A stretch of 64,000 bases of DNA, taken from JACCZR01 sp963844805. GTDB lineage: Bacteria; Actinomycetota; Thermoleophilia; Solirubrobacterales; Thermoleophilaceae. Location of the stretch: assembly GCA_963844805.1 (NCBI GenBank), contig CAWJPU010000012.1, forward strand, positions 124,001 through 188,000, read 5' to 3'. Below are positions 1-7,210 of the stretch, piece after piece. Under the pieces are notes generated by a model that was given only the letters and a program-made list of their open reading frames with translations, had not been told where the DNA came from and ran no database searches. Positions within the stretch are counted from its first letter, which is position 1; each line of letters opens with the position of its first letter. The position numbers were made by a program, and so were the translations under genes.

Positions 1-1
1 C

Positions 2-364
2 TCGCTCAGGGACGCTGCGTGCGCAATGGCGGAGAAGGGAGTAGGCGCCGCCGTCGTGGTCGATCCCGAGCAGCCCGGGCCCGGAATCGTGACCGAGCGC
101 GACCTCCTGGACTCGATTGGCGCCGGGCAGAGCCCCGACCAGGAGAAGGTGGCCGACCACCTGTCGAGGAACCTCACCTTCGCCGAGCCCTCCTGGTCGC
201 TCGAGTACGCGGCCGAGGCCATGGTCCGAGGCGGCTTCCGCCACCTCATCGTGGTCGACGGAGCCGACCTCATCGGGGTGCTTTCCATGAGGGACATCGT
301 CCGGTGCTGGGTCACCGACGGCGCCACTTCGGAGATGCCGAGGGACGCGGCGTCCGCCTCCTGA
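2..364 (+). CDS. CBS-domain protein, 5' end outside window
   Basis: The reading frame is open from the window edge, so the true start lies upstream. The visible 120 or so residues hold most of a CBS-domain pair: a GIVTERDLLDSI segment about 30 residues after the first in-frame ATG, and a second motif of GFRHLIVVDG followed by LIGVLSMRDIVR. CBS pairs bind adenosyl nucleotides and usually act as regulatory modules. No catalytic domain is visible in this part. The product is probably a small stand-alone CBS protein. It ends two bases before the GTG of the next gene, so the two are likely co-transcribed. Confidence 0.8.
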   Translation, partial: SLRDAACAMAEKGVGAAVVVDPEQPGPGIVTERDLLDSIGAGQSPDQEKVADHLSRNLTFAEPSWSLEYAAEAMVRGGFRHLIVVDGADLIGVLSMRDIVRCWVTDGATSEMPRDAASAS

Positions 365-366
365 CG

Positions 367-585
367 GTGGCCGAGGAGGATCCCAAGACCGGCGAGCTGC
401 GCCGCTCACAGCTCGAGCGCGTCCGCGAGGAGCGCCAGCGCGAGGAGGAGGCGGTCGAGGAGGAGGAGGCGGAGACCCACGGCCGCCGCGCCGAGAGGGC
501 CGACTACCTGCGCGAGAAGCTCGAAGAGCGCGCCGAGGCGGAGAAGGACAAGCTCGAGGACGCCGACGAGCGGCCCGGCGGCTAG
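367..585 (+). CDS. Small charged coiled-coil-like hypothetical protein
   Basis: A 72-residue protein read from GTG. It is made almost entirely of Glu, Arg, Lys and Ala, with heptad-like runs such as EERQREEEAVEEEE, so a single long helix is likely. There is no membrane segment and no recognised domain. The start was chosen because this GTG sits two bases after the CBS gene stop. The function is unknown. Its TAG stop shares the palindrome CTAG with the stop of the convergent gene at 582-815. Confidence 0.6.
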   Translation: MAEEDPKTGELRRSQLERVREERQREEEAVEEEEAETHGRRAERADYLREKLEERAEAEKDKLEDADERPGG

Positions 586-815
586 TGCTCCAGCGGCAGG
601 TCCGCGATGTCCCTGCGGACGTCGCGGATCCAGAGCCCGATGCAGAGGAGCACCACGAACAGCGCGATGCCGAACACGACCCAGTTCAGCACCACGCCCA
701 CAAGGGCGATCGTGGTGAAGGCGGCCACCAGCACGGGCAGGTAGGTCGGCCCCGGTAGGTGGACGCTCTCCGACGGAGGGGCCAGGCCGGCCCCGTCGAC
801 CTCTTCTTCGGCCAT
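582..815 (-). CDS. Cytochrome c oxidase subunit IV-like small membrane protein
   Basis: A 77-residue protein with a polar N-terminus, two closely spaced hydrophobic helices (about residues 26-42 and 44-62) and a charged end WIRDVRRDIADLPLEH. Size, topology and partner gene fit the small subunit IV (CtaF-like) of actinobacterial aa3 oxidases, which stabilises the complex in the membrane. Its ATG overlaps the stop of the upstream 34-codon gene by one base (TGATG), so translation is coupled. The family call rests on topology and context rather than on a diagnostic motif. Confidence 0.6.
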   Translation of the reverse strand: MAEEEVDGAGLAPPSESVHLPGPTYLPVLVAAFTTIALVGVVLNWVVFGIALFVVLLCIGLWIRDVRRDIADLPLEH

Positions 816-919
816 CAGTAGATGAAGCCGACGAAGAACGAGGCCCCGAACACGATCAGCGAGATCGCGCCCGCGATCAGGCCCGTGCGGATGTTCTTGT
901 TGGCCAGGCGCCGATCCAT
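815..919 (-). CDS. 34-residue membrane protein, probable oxidase accessory peptide
   Basis: A tiny gene with start MDRRLANKNIR followed by a single hydrophobic helix of about 22 residues ending GFIY. The basic N-terminus suggests the helix starts from the cytoplasmic side. It is translationally coupled (TGATG) to the subunit IV-like gene, which suggests a small structural or assembly peptide of the cytochrome oxidase. ORF finders with a size cut-off will miss it. Immediately upstream lies one copy of the 46-bp hairpin repeat described separately. The function is inferred from context only. Confidence 0.6.
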   Translation of the reverse strand: MDRRLANKNIRTGLIAGAISLIVFGASFFVGFIY

Positions 920-947
920 CGGCGTCGCAGGCTAGCGGAGGAGCGCA

Positions 948-993
948 GGCCGGGCGTTTGCCGGCCGCCTGTCCTACCGGAGGTAGGGAGCAC
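948..993 (-). repeat. 46-bp two-hairpin dispersed repeat, copy 1
   Basis: Read on the minus strand it begins GTGCTCCCTACCTCCGGTAG. Hairpin 1 is CCTACC-TCC-GGTAGG. Hairpin 2 is GGCCGG-7 nt loop-CCGGCC. It differs from copy 3 at 4 of 46 positions and from copy 2 at 4. It lies between the galK stop and the 34-residue gene, oriented with the latter. Confidence 0.8.
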
Positions 994-1009
994 GCTCGCT
1001 TCGAGCGGA

Positions 1010-1969
1010 CTAGCGCCTGACGAGGTGGGCGCCGGGGCCGGGCGCGACCTCGAGCGTGCCGGTGGGCGGGGCCGTCTCGGGGCCGAACAGCGCGAGCACG
1101 CCGCCGCCGAAGCCGCCGCCGTGCAGCCGGGCTCCGGTGGCGCCCGCCGTCAGCGCCGCCTCCACCGTGCGCTCCACGTCGGGCACCGAGACCTCATACA
1201 GGTCGCGCAGGCTCGCGTGGGAGGCGTTGAGCAGCTCGCCCAGCCCTGCGAGGTCGTCCGCGCGCAGCGCGGCGACCCCGGCGTCCACCCGCCGGTTCTC
1301 ATCGGCGACGTGGCGGGCGCGCGAGCGCAGCGGCTCGGGCAGCGAGCCGAGCTCTTCGCTCGCGTCGCGCAGGCTGCCCACCCCCAGCAGCCGGCAGGCC
1401 TCCGCGCACTCGCGGCGGCGCTCGTTGTAGCCCGAGGCGGCGTTGCGGCGCGAGGCCCCGGAGTCGAGCACCACCAGCCGCCACCCGCCCAGGTCGAGCG
1501 CCACCGGCTCCGTGGCGAAGGACCGCATGTCCAGGCGCACGGCGTGCCCGTCGCGGCCCAGCAGGCAGGCGAGCTGGTCCAGCAGCCCGGTCCGGGCGCC
1601 GGCCCAGTCGGCCTCCACGCGCGAGCACAGGCGGGCCAGCTCGACCGGCTCCCCGGGGTTGGCGCCCACCGCCAGCGCCACCGCCACGCACAGCGCAGCC
1701 GAGGAGCCGAGGCCCGCGCCGGCCGGCAGGTCGCCGGCGATCTCCAGCGCGACGCGACCGACCGCTAGCTCGGCCAGGACGCCCTCGACGTAGGGCTCCC
1801 AGCCCGGGCGCGGTGCCCGCACCGTGGTCTCCGCCGCGGGCGAGGCGGAAACCGTGATCCCGCGGCCGATCGCGAGGGGCAGGCAGAGGCCGCCGTTGTA
1901 GTCGGTGTGCTCCCCGAGCAGGTTCACCCTGCCCGGCGCGAAGGCCGTGCGGTTACTCGGGGGCGACAA
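1010..1969 (-). CDS. galK: Galactokinase (GHMP family)
   Basis: A 319-residue GHMP kinase that phosphorylates galactose at C1 with ATP, the first committed Leloir step. Three family motifs are present in order: GRVNLLGEHTDYN at 13-25 (sugar binding, galactokinase signature), PAGAGLGSSAAL at 82-93 (ATP-binding glycine/serine loop) and LHGGGFGGG near 283-291. The length is shorter than enterobacterial GalK (about 380). The start overlaps the end of the upstream transglycosylase gene by 17 bases. No galT or galE is in view. A related GHMP sugar kinase remains possible, but the EHTDYN signature favours galactokinase. Confidence 0.88.
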   Translation of the reverse strand: MSPPSNRTAFAPGRVNLLGEHTDYNGGLCLPLAIGRGITVSASPAAETTVRAPRPGWEPYVEGVLAELAVGRVALEIAGDLPAGAGLGSSAALCVAVALAVGANPGEPVELARLCSRVEADWAGARTGLLDQLACLLGRDGHAVRLDMRSFATEPVALDLGGWRLVVLDSGASRRNAASGYNERRRECAEACRLLGVGSLRDASEELGSLPEPLRSRARHVADENRRVDAGVAALRADDLAGLGELLNASHASLRDLYEVSVPDVERTVEAALTAGATGARLHGGGFGGGVLALFGPETAPPTGTLEVAPGPGAHLVRR

Positions 1970-2840
1970 CCAGGCTGCGCGGCGCGGGGCCGGTCAGCCG
2001 CCGGAACGCCGGGCCGCTGCCGGTGAAGAAGTGCCAGGAGTGCAGCACGTAGAACGAGTGGGGGTCGCGCGCGATCACCCGCGAGTATCGCGCGATCGCC
2101 TCGACGTAGCGCGGCGAGTGGTTGTACGCGTGCAGCGCCCGGCGGTAGTTGCGCGGCGCCCCCGAGGCCCGCAGGTAGTTGCCGGCGGCCAGGATCGAGT
2201 CCTCGGGGTCGCGGATGTTGCCCCCCAGCCCGTAGATCCGCCACGTGGCGGGCATGAACTGCATCGGCCCCTTGGCGCCCGCCGAGGAGGTGTTGCGCAG
2301 GCGGTTGAAGCGCGTCTCGACGAGGTTGATCGCCGCCAGGATCCGCTTGCGGACGCGGAAGCGGCTCTGCGCCTTGCCGTACAGCTCCAGCAGCCGGCCG
2401 GCCGGCAGCGAGGCCCCGTAGCGGATCCGCCTGCGGGCGCTCCCGCCGGCGAGCCGCCTCAGCGAGCGCTGGGCCACGTAGAGGTCGCGCGCGTCGGCGG
2501 CGAGCTTGGGCGGCAGCAGCTTCACCACGCGGCGAAACAGGCGCGGGCTCTGGGCCAGGCGCAGCTGCAGGCGCTGGTGGAAGGTGCCGCGGTTGGTGAT
2601 CTCCAGCGGCGTGGAGCCCACGCGCGTGTCGGAGCTCGCCCGCCAGGAGTCGATCTGCGAGTGCACGGTCGTGGTGTTGGAGGCGATCGTGCCCGCCAGC
2701 GCCGCGGGATCGGTCGGGATCTCCTGGCCGGGGTCGAACTGCGGCGGAGCCGGGGCGGGGGCGGGCGCCTGGGCGCACGCCGGCGCGGCCCAGGCGAGGG
2801 CAAGCAGGAGCAGCGGGAGCGGCGTGAGGCGGCGGAGCAC
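1953..2840 (-). CDS. Secreted lytic transglycosylase (SLT domain)
   Basis: A 295-residue exported murein hydrolase. The GTG start at 2840 was chosen because GGAG lies six bases upstream and the first 30 residues form a clean signal peptide (MLRRLTPLPLLLLALAW, cleavage near ACAQA). A Pro/Ala linker follows. A helical region precedes the catalytic fold at about 180-290, with VETRFNRL carrying the catalytic Glu, SAGAKGPMQFMPATW, and AYNHSPRYVE near the end. These enzymes cleave the MurNAc-GlcNAc bond to a 1,6-anhydro product in the cell wall. The long upstream extension of this frame is antisense to the patatin gene and is not real. Confidence 0.85.
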   Translation of the reverse strand: MLRRLTPLPLLLLALAWAAPACAQAPAPAPAPPQFDPGQEIPTDPAALAGTIASNTTTVHSQIDSWRASSDTRVGSTPLEITNRGTFHQRLQLRLAQSPRLFRRVVKLLPPKLAADARDLYVAQRSLRRLAGGSARRRIRYGASLPAGRLLELYGKAQSRFRVRKRILAAINLVETRFNRLRNTSSAGAKGPMQFMPATWRIYGLGGNIRDPEDSILAAGNYLRASGAPRNYRRALHAYNHSPRYVEAIARYSRVIARDPHSFYVLHSWHFFTGSGPAFRRLTGPAPRSLVVAPE

Positions 2841-2952
2841 GAGTGCTCCAACACACCACAGGCGCGTCAGTCGCGCCAGCGCTCGCCGCCGGACGGCGCG
2901 GGCTGCGGGCGGGCGCCCTGGGCCGACCGCCCTTTTTCGTAGGCTGCCGCTG

Positions 2953-3867
2953 ATGGCCACGCGCATCCTGTCGATCGACGGAGGCGGAATCCGGGGGCTG
3001 ATCCCGGCCCGCGTCCTCGCCGAGATCGAGAAGCGCTGCGAAAAGCCCATCGCGGAGCTGTTCGACGTCATCGCGGGCACCTCCACCGGCGGCATCCTCG
3101 CGCTCGGCCTGACCTGTCCGCAGCCCGCGTACGCCGCGAAGGACCTGGTCCGGCTGTACGTCGAGGAGGGGGAGAACATCTTTCCCAAGCGCCTGATCAA
3201 CGTCCGCCAGCTGTACGACGAGAAGTACTCGGCCGACGGGCTCGAGCGTGCGCTGCGCGCGACGCTGGGCGACACCCGCCTGAAGGACGCGCGCACGCGG
3301 GTGCTGGTCACCGCCTACGACATCGAGGCGCGGGCTCCCGTCTTCTTCCGCAGCGAGCAGGCCAAGCACGAGGCCGGCCGCGACTTCTTCATGCGCGACG
3401 TGGCCCGGGCCACGTCGGCGGCGCCCACCTACTTCGAGCCCACCCGATTCGGCGACCCGCCGATGGCGCTGGTCGACGGCGGCGTGTACGCCAACAACCC
3501 GGGCATGTGCGCCTACGTGGACCGCGACACGCCGGGGGATCTCGGCGACGTGGTGATGGTCTCCCTGGGCACCGGCCAGCTCACCCGCAAGCTGCCCTAC
3601 GAGGAAGCGAAGGACTGGGGCCTGCTGGGATGGGCCCCGCGCGTGCTGGACGTGGTGTTCGACGGGGTGAGCGACACCGTCGACCACCAGCTGAAGACCC
3701 TGCTCGGGGACAGCTACATGCGGCTGCAGACCGAGCTCGACCTCGCCAAGGACGACATGGACGACGCGAGCGCGGCCAACATCGAGGACCTGGAGAGAGA
3801 GGCGAAGCAGCTGATCGACGCGAGCAAGAAGCTGCTCGACGGCATCTGCGCGAAGCTCGCGGCGTGA
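2953..3867 (+). CDS. Patatin-like phospholipase
   Basis: A 304-residue cytosolic lipid acyl hydrolase of the patatin family. The oxyanion-hole loop DGGGIRG is at 9-15, the nucleophile elbow GTSTGG holds Ser44, and the catalytic Asp is Asp175 in VDGGVYANNP, so the Ser-Asp dyad is complete. There is no signal peptide. The C-terminal 60 residues are helical and charged. The ATG begins a clean MATRILSIDGGG start. The next gene, a thioesterase, overlaps by one base (TGATG), so the pair probably acts together in lipid or acyl-CoA turnover. Confidence 0.9.
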   Translation: MATRILSIDGGGIRGLIPARVLAEIEKRCEKPIAELFDVIAGTSTGGILALGLTCPQPAYAAKDLVRLYVEEGENIFPKRLINVRQLYDEKYSADGLERALRATLGDTRLKDARTRVLVTAYDIEARAPVFFRSEQAKHEAGRDFFMRDVARATSAAPTYFEPTRFGDPPMALVDGGVYANNPGMCAYVDRDTPGDLGDVVMVSLGTGQLTRKLPYEEAKDWGLLGWAPRVLDVVFDGVSDTVDHQLKTLLGDSYMRLQTELDLAKDDMDDASAANIEDLEREAKQLIDASKKLLDGICAKLAA

Positions 3868-4268
3868 TGGACGTGCCGGAGGGCTTCAGCCCCTACCCCG
3901 ACCAGGGGCCGTTCCTGGAGCACATCGGGCCGATCCAGGTCCGCGAGGACGGCGACGAGCTGACCCTGGGCCTGCGCGCCGAGGAGCGCCACGCCAACCA
4001 CCGCGGGACGATCCAAGGCGGGCTGCTGTCCACCTTCGCCGACTTCGCGCTGGGTCGCGCGATCGAAACCGACGCCGACGACGACAAGGAACGCGCCACC
4101 GTCAGCCTCACGGTCGACTTCCTCAAGCCGGCGGCGGTGGGGGACTGGATCGAGTCGCGCACGCGCGTGGACCGGGTCGGCGGGACGCTGGCCTTCGCCG
4201 ACTGCTCGCTTACCGTCGAGGGGCGCGAGGTGGTGCGCTCGCGTGCGGTCTGGGTGACCGCCGGTTAG
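3867..4268 (+). CDS. Hotdog-fold thioesterase (PaaI/4HBT type)
   Basis: A 133-residue single hotdog domain. The NHRGTIQGGLLSTFADFALG segment is the central helix that binds and hydrolyses acyl-CoA thioesters in this family, followed by TVSLTVDFLKPA on the next strands. Length and layout match PaaI/YbgC relatives, which are cytosolic tetramers. The ATG overlaps the patatin stop (TGATG). The substrate cannot be told from sequence. Confidence 0.8.
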   Translation: MDVPEGFSPYPDQGPFLEHIGPIQVREDGDELTLGLRAEERHANHRGTIQGGLLSTFADFALGRAIETDADDDKERATVSLTVDFLKPAAVGDWIESRTRVDRVGGTLAFADCSLTVEGREVVRSRAVWVTAG

Positions 4269-4279
4269 GTTCCGTCGCG

Positions 4280-4685
4280 ATGAGCGCCACGGACATCGTG
4301 CTGTTCTTCCACGTGCTCTCGGCGTTCGCCCTCGTGGCGGGGGTGGTCGCGTTCGGAGCGGTCATGGGCCAGGCGACGCGGCCCGACGGCGCGGCGGCGC
4401 TGCGGCTGACCCCGCTGGCCAGGCGGCTGTGGGACATCGGCGGCGGCGGCACGCTGGTGCTGGGGATCGTCCTCGCGCTCGACGAGTTCGACATCACCGA
4501 CGGCTGGATCCTCGGTGCCATCGTGGTGTGGGTGGTCGCGGCCGGCGCCGGGATGCGGCTCGGCCTGGAGCTGGCCGACACACGAGGGTGCCCCGGTCGG
4601 CGGGCGGGCGTGGGGTCTGTTCGCGGTGGCCGCGCTCGCGACGCTCGGGATCCTCTACCTCATGATGTTCAAGCCGGGAGCCTGA
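4280..4685 (+). CDS. DUF2269-like integral membrane protein, frameshifted
   Basis: Four predicted membrane helices. The first starts at DIVLFFHVLSAFALVAG and the frame is good to about 4579. From 4581 the sequence continues in the next frame as HEGAPVGGRAWGLF to the helix ATLGILYLMMF and a TGA at 4683-4685. One extra base near 4580 explains the break. Corrected, the protein has about 134 residues and resembles the DUF2269 family of predicted transporters or sensors of unknown role. It abuts a second small membrane protein of similar topology at 4687. Confidence 0.6.
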
Positions 4686-4686
4686 G

Positions 4687-5121
4687 GTGGACGCCTCGAA
4701 GTTCGTCCACATCCTCGGTGCGATGGTGCTGATGGGCGCTTTGGTGGTCGCCTTTGCCGCGCTGGTCCAGGCCAAGCGCGGGGACGCGCCGTTCCTGTCC
4801 CGGCTGGCCTTCAGGGGCCTTCTGCTCGGCGCGCTGCCGGCCTGGGTGGTCATGCGCGTCGGTGCGCAGTGGGCGTACTCGGAGGGTGGGTACGACGCCG
4901 CGAACTCCGAGCCGGGCTGGATCGGCATCGGCTTCATCACCTCGGAGGCGGGCCTGCTCCTGTTGATCGCCGCCACCGTGGTGGCCGGCGTGGCCTCCCG
5001 CCGCTTCGGTCGCGGCGACGCCTCGGCGGGTGCGCTGCGTCCCTGGAGCCAGGGGCTGGTGGGTGTGCTCATCGCCCTCTACGTAGTGACGATCTTCGCG
5101 ATGAGCGCGAAGCCCGACTAG
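4687..5121 (+). CDS. Small integral membrane protein
   Basis: A 144-residue protein with four hydrophobic helices, starting from GTG one base after the preceding stop. KFVHILGAMVLMGALVV resembles the first helix of the preceding gene (HVLSAFALVAG), so the two are probably paralogous partners that assemble together. The Tyr/Trp-rich loop QWAYSEGGYDAANSEPGW sits outside the helices. The function is unknown. Its TAG stop overlaps the stop of the convergent MBL gene in a shared CTAG. Confidence 0.65.
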   Translation: MDASKFVHILGAMVLMGALVVAFAALVQAKRGDAPFLSRLAFRGLLLGALPAWVVMRVGAQWAYSEGGYDAANSEPGWIGIGFITSEAGLLLLIAATVVAGVASRRFGRGDASAGALRPWSQGLVGVLIALYVVTIFAMSAKPD

Positions 5122-5858
5122 GCGCGCCCCGCCCGGGCGCGCTGAACGGCGGCCGCCGGGCTGCCGTGCCACGGCTCGCCGTGGCCGGGCAGGATGACGT
5201 CGGCCTCCAGCCCCTCCATCGCGTCGAGTGAGATCACGGCCTGCTCGTCGCTCACGTTGGTGACCTTGGGCATCACTTCCGGCCCCTCGCCGCGGGAGAG
5301 CGGGTTCGACGTGCACATCGAGTCGCCCACGAACAGCGCGGCGTGGCCCGCGAACAGGAACGAGCAGTGCCCCGGCGTGTGTCCGGGGGTAGCGACCACC
5401 AGCGGCTTGCCCGGGACGTCGAGCTCGTCGCCGTCGGCGAAGTGCTCGGCGCCCTCGATGGCCGTGGGCTTCGCGCCGCCGGCCCGGGCCATCCCGAAGA
5501 AGAAGCGCCAGAACGCGGGCTTGTGCAGCTGGGTGACGAGGTGCTTCGGGCTGGCATCACCGGTCTTGGGCCCCGGCTTGCGCAGGGTCTCGTCGTCGTT
5601 GGAGTGGATCAGCACGCGGGCGCCCGCCTCGCGCAGCTGCGTGGCGACGCCGGTGTGATCGGCGTCGGAGTGGGTGAGGATCACCGCCTCCACGTCCGCG
5701 GGCCGGCGCCCGATCGCCGCCAGCTGGTCCTCCAGGTCCGTTGCGAAGCCGGGCAGGCCGGCGTCCACCGCGGTCAGGCGCTCGTCGTCCTCGACGAGGT
5801 ACCAGTTCACCAGCGGCGAGCCGAGGCGGTGGACGCCCCGGGCGACCTTCTCGTTCAC
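5118..5858 (-). CDS. MBL-fold metallo-hydrolase
   Basis: A 246-residue beta-lactamase-fold hydrolase. The zinc ligands are complete: HSDADHTG (HxHxDH variant with Ser), TPGHTPGH, GDSMC and PGHGEP near the end. The GTG at 5858 was chosen because it overlaps the stop of the upstream oxidoreductase (GTGA) and gives the typical start VNEKVARGVHRLG. The family includes glyoxalase II-like thioesterases, lactonases and quorum-quenching enzymes. The exact substrate is not evident. Co-translation with a flavin disulfide oxidoreductase hints at a detoxification or redox role. Confidence 0.8.
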   Translation of the reverse strand: MNEKVARGVHRLGSPLVNWYLVEDDERLTAVDAGLPGFATDLEDQLAAIGRRPADVEAVILTHSDADHTGVATQLREAGARVLIHSNDDETLRKPGPKTGDASPKHLVTQLHKPAFWRFFFGMARAGGAKPTAIEGAEHFADGDELDVPGKPLVVATPGHTPGHCSFLFAGHAALFVGDSMCTSNPLSRGEGPEVMPKVTNVSDEQAVISLDAMEGLEADVILPGHGEPWHGSPAAAVQRARAGRA

Positions 5859-7189
5859 GCCGCGCGCAGCTCCATCAGGACGTGCAGGAAGGCCTCGGAG
5901 AAGGCGGGGAAGGGCTGGATCGTGTCGCCGATCACCTCCAGCGGCACCTTGGCCCGGATGGCCAGGGTGGCCTGCTGGAGCCATTCACCGGCCTCGGGGC
6001 CGAGCGCGTGGGCGCCGGTGAGGTACTCGCCGTCGGAGATCACGGTCAGGTAGCCGGGCCGCTGGTAGTCGCGCATGAAGGTGGCGGTGCGCGCCACCGA
6101 GGCCAGCTCGATCGTCGCGGTGCGCTCGCCGTCGCTGGCTCCCACGGCGGCGGCCTGAGGATCGGTGAAGACCACGCGCGGGACGGCGGTGTAGTCGGCG
6201 TGGCGTTCGCGGCCGAGGATGTTGGCGGCTGCGATGCGGCCCTGGTACTTGCCGACGTAGGTGAAGGGCCACACGCCGCAGCAGTCGCCGATCGCCCACA
6301 GGTTCTCGCCGGCGTTCATCCGGCTGTCGACCACCACCTCGCCGCGCTCCCCCAGGTCCACGCCCAGGCCGTCGGTGCTCGGGCGGCGGCCGGTTGCGAC
6401 CACCAGGCGCTCGCCCCGCAGCTCGTCGCCGTCGCCGAACTCGAGCACGTAGTCATCGCCGTCGCGGCGGGCCGCGGTGGCGTGGCGGCCGAAATGCAGC
6501 CGGATGCCTTCGGCGCGCAGCGCCTCGTCCAGCGTGTCGCCGAGCTGGCGGGCCTCGTTCGGCAGCACGTGGTCGGCGCCCTCGACGATCGTGACCTGCT
6601 CCGATCCCAGCCGCTTGAGGGCCTGCCCCATCTCGACCCCGACCGGGCCGGCGCCGAGCAGCAGCGCAGTCCTCGGCACCTCGTCGAGACCGGTCACTTC
6701 GCGATTGGTCCAGACGCCGTCCAGCTCTCCGAGCCCGTCGATGGGCGGGACGAACGGGTCGGAGCCGGTGGCCAGCACCACGTGCTCGGCGGTGTACTGG
6801 CTGCCGTCCACCTCCACTCGGCCCTGGCCGGCCAGGCGGCCCTCGCCGCGGATCAGCTCGATGCCGGCGTCCTTCAGCCAGGCCTCCGGGCCCGAGTCGT
6901 CGTAGCGGCCGTCGTGGCGAGAGGCCATGTAGTCGCGCCAGCCGAAGGCCGCCCCGGCGTCGAGCGTGCCGGTGGCCGCCTCGGCGGCTCCGGGTGCCGC
7001 GCGCGCGGCGGCGAGCGCCTCTCCCGGCCGCAGCAGGGTCTTCGAGGGGATGCAGGCCCAGTGGTCGCACTCACCGCCGAGCAGCTCCCGCTCCACGATC
7101 GCCACCCGCTTGCCGTTCTCCGACAGGCGGTCGGCGCAGTGCTCACCGGCGGGCCCGCCACCGATCACGATCACGTCGAAGTCGCTCAC
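5855..7189 (-). CDS. Pyridine nucleotide-disulfide oxidoreductase (Lpd/MerA-like)
   Basis: A 444-residue FAD enzyme. The N-terminal Rossmann motif GGGPAGE is at 10-16 and the redox-active pair Cys41/Cys46 sits in GGECDHWACIPSK. The second nucleotide site is LLGAGPVGVEMG, with NLWAIGDCCGVWPFT before the dimerisation domain. The C-terminal active-site segment reads QPFPAFSE where dihydrolipoamide dehydrogenases have HAHPTxxE, so the catalytic base His is replaced by Phe while the Glu stays. It is therefore probably not a true lipoamide dehydrogenase. The longer upstream frame is antisense to the antiporter gene and was discarded. Confidence 0.8.
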   Translation of the reverse strand: MSDFDVIVIGGGPAGEHCADRLSENGKRVAIVERELLGGECDHWACIPSKTLLRPGEALAAARAAPGAAEAATGTLDAGAAFGWRDYMASRHDGRYDDSGPEAWLKDAGIELIRGEGRLAGQGRVEVDGSQYTAEHVVLATGSDPFVPPIDGLGELDGVWTNREVTGLDEVPRTALLLGAGPVGVEMGQALKRLGSEQVTIVEGADHVLPNEARQLGDTLDEALRAEGIRLHFGRHATAARRDGDDYVLEFGDGDELRGERLVVATGRRPSTDGLGVDLGERGEVVVDSRMNAGENLWAIGDCCGVWPFTYVGKYQGRIAAANILGRERHADYTAVPRVVFTDPQAAAVGASDGERTATIELASVARTATFMRDYQRPGYLTVISDGEYLTGAHALGPEAGEWLQQATLAIRAKVPLEVIGDTIQPFPAFSEAFLHVLMELRAA

Positions 7190-7210
7190 GGGTGGCAACC
7201 TATACCGCCG

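Noticed and set aside
1924..3687. 587-codon minus-strand open frame
   Set aside because: It spans the transglycosylase gene in the wrong frame and the antisense of the patatin gene.
5741..7210. Very long open frame leading into the antiporter gene
   Set aside because: It is antisense to the disulfide oxidoreductase and has His/Arg/Gly-rich shadow composition. The antiporter starts at 7211.
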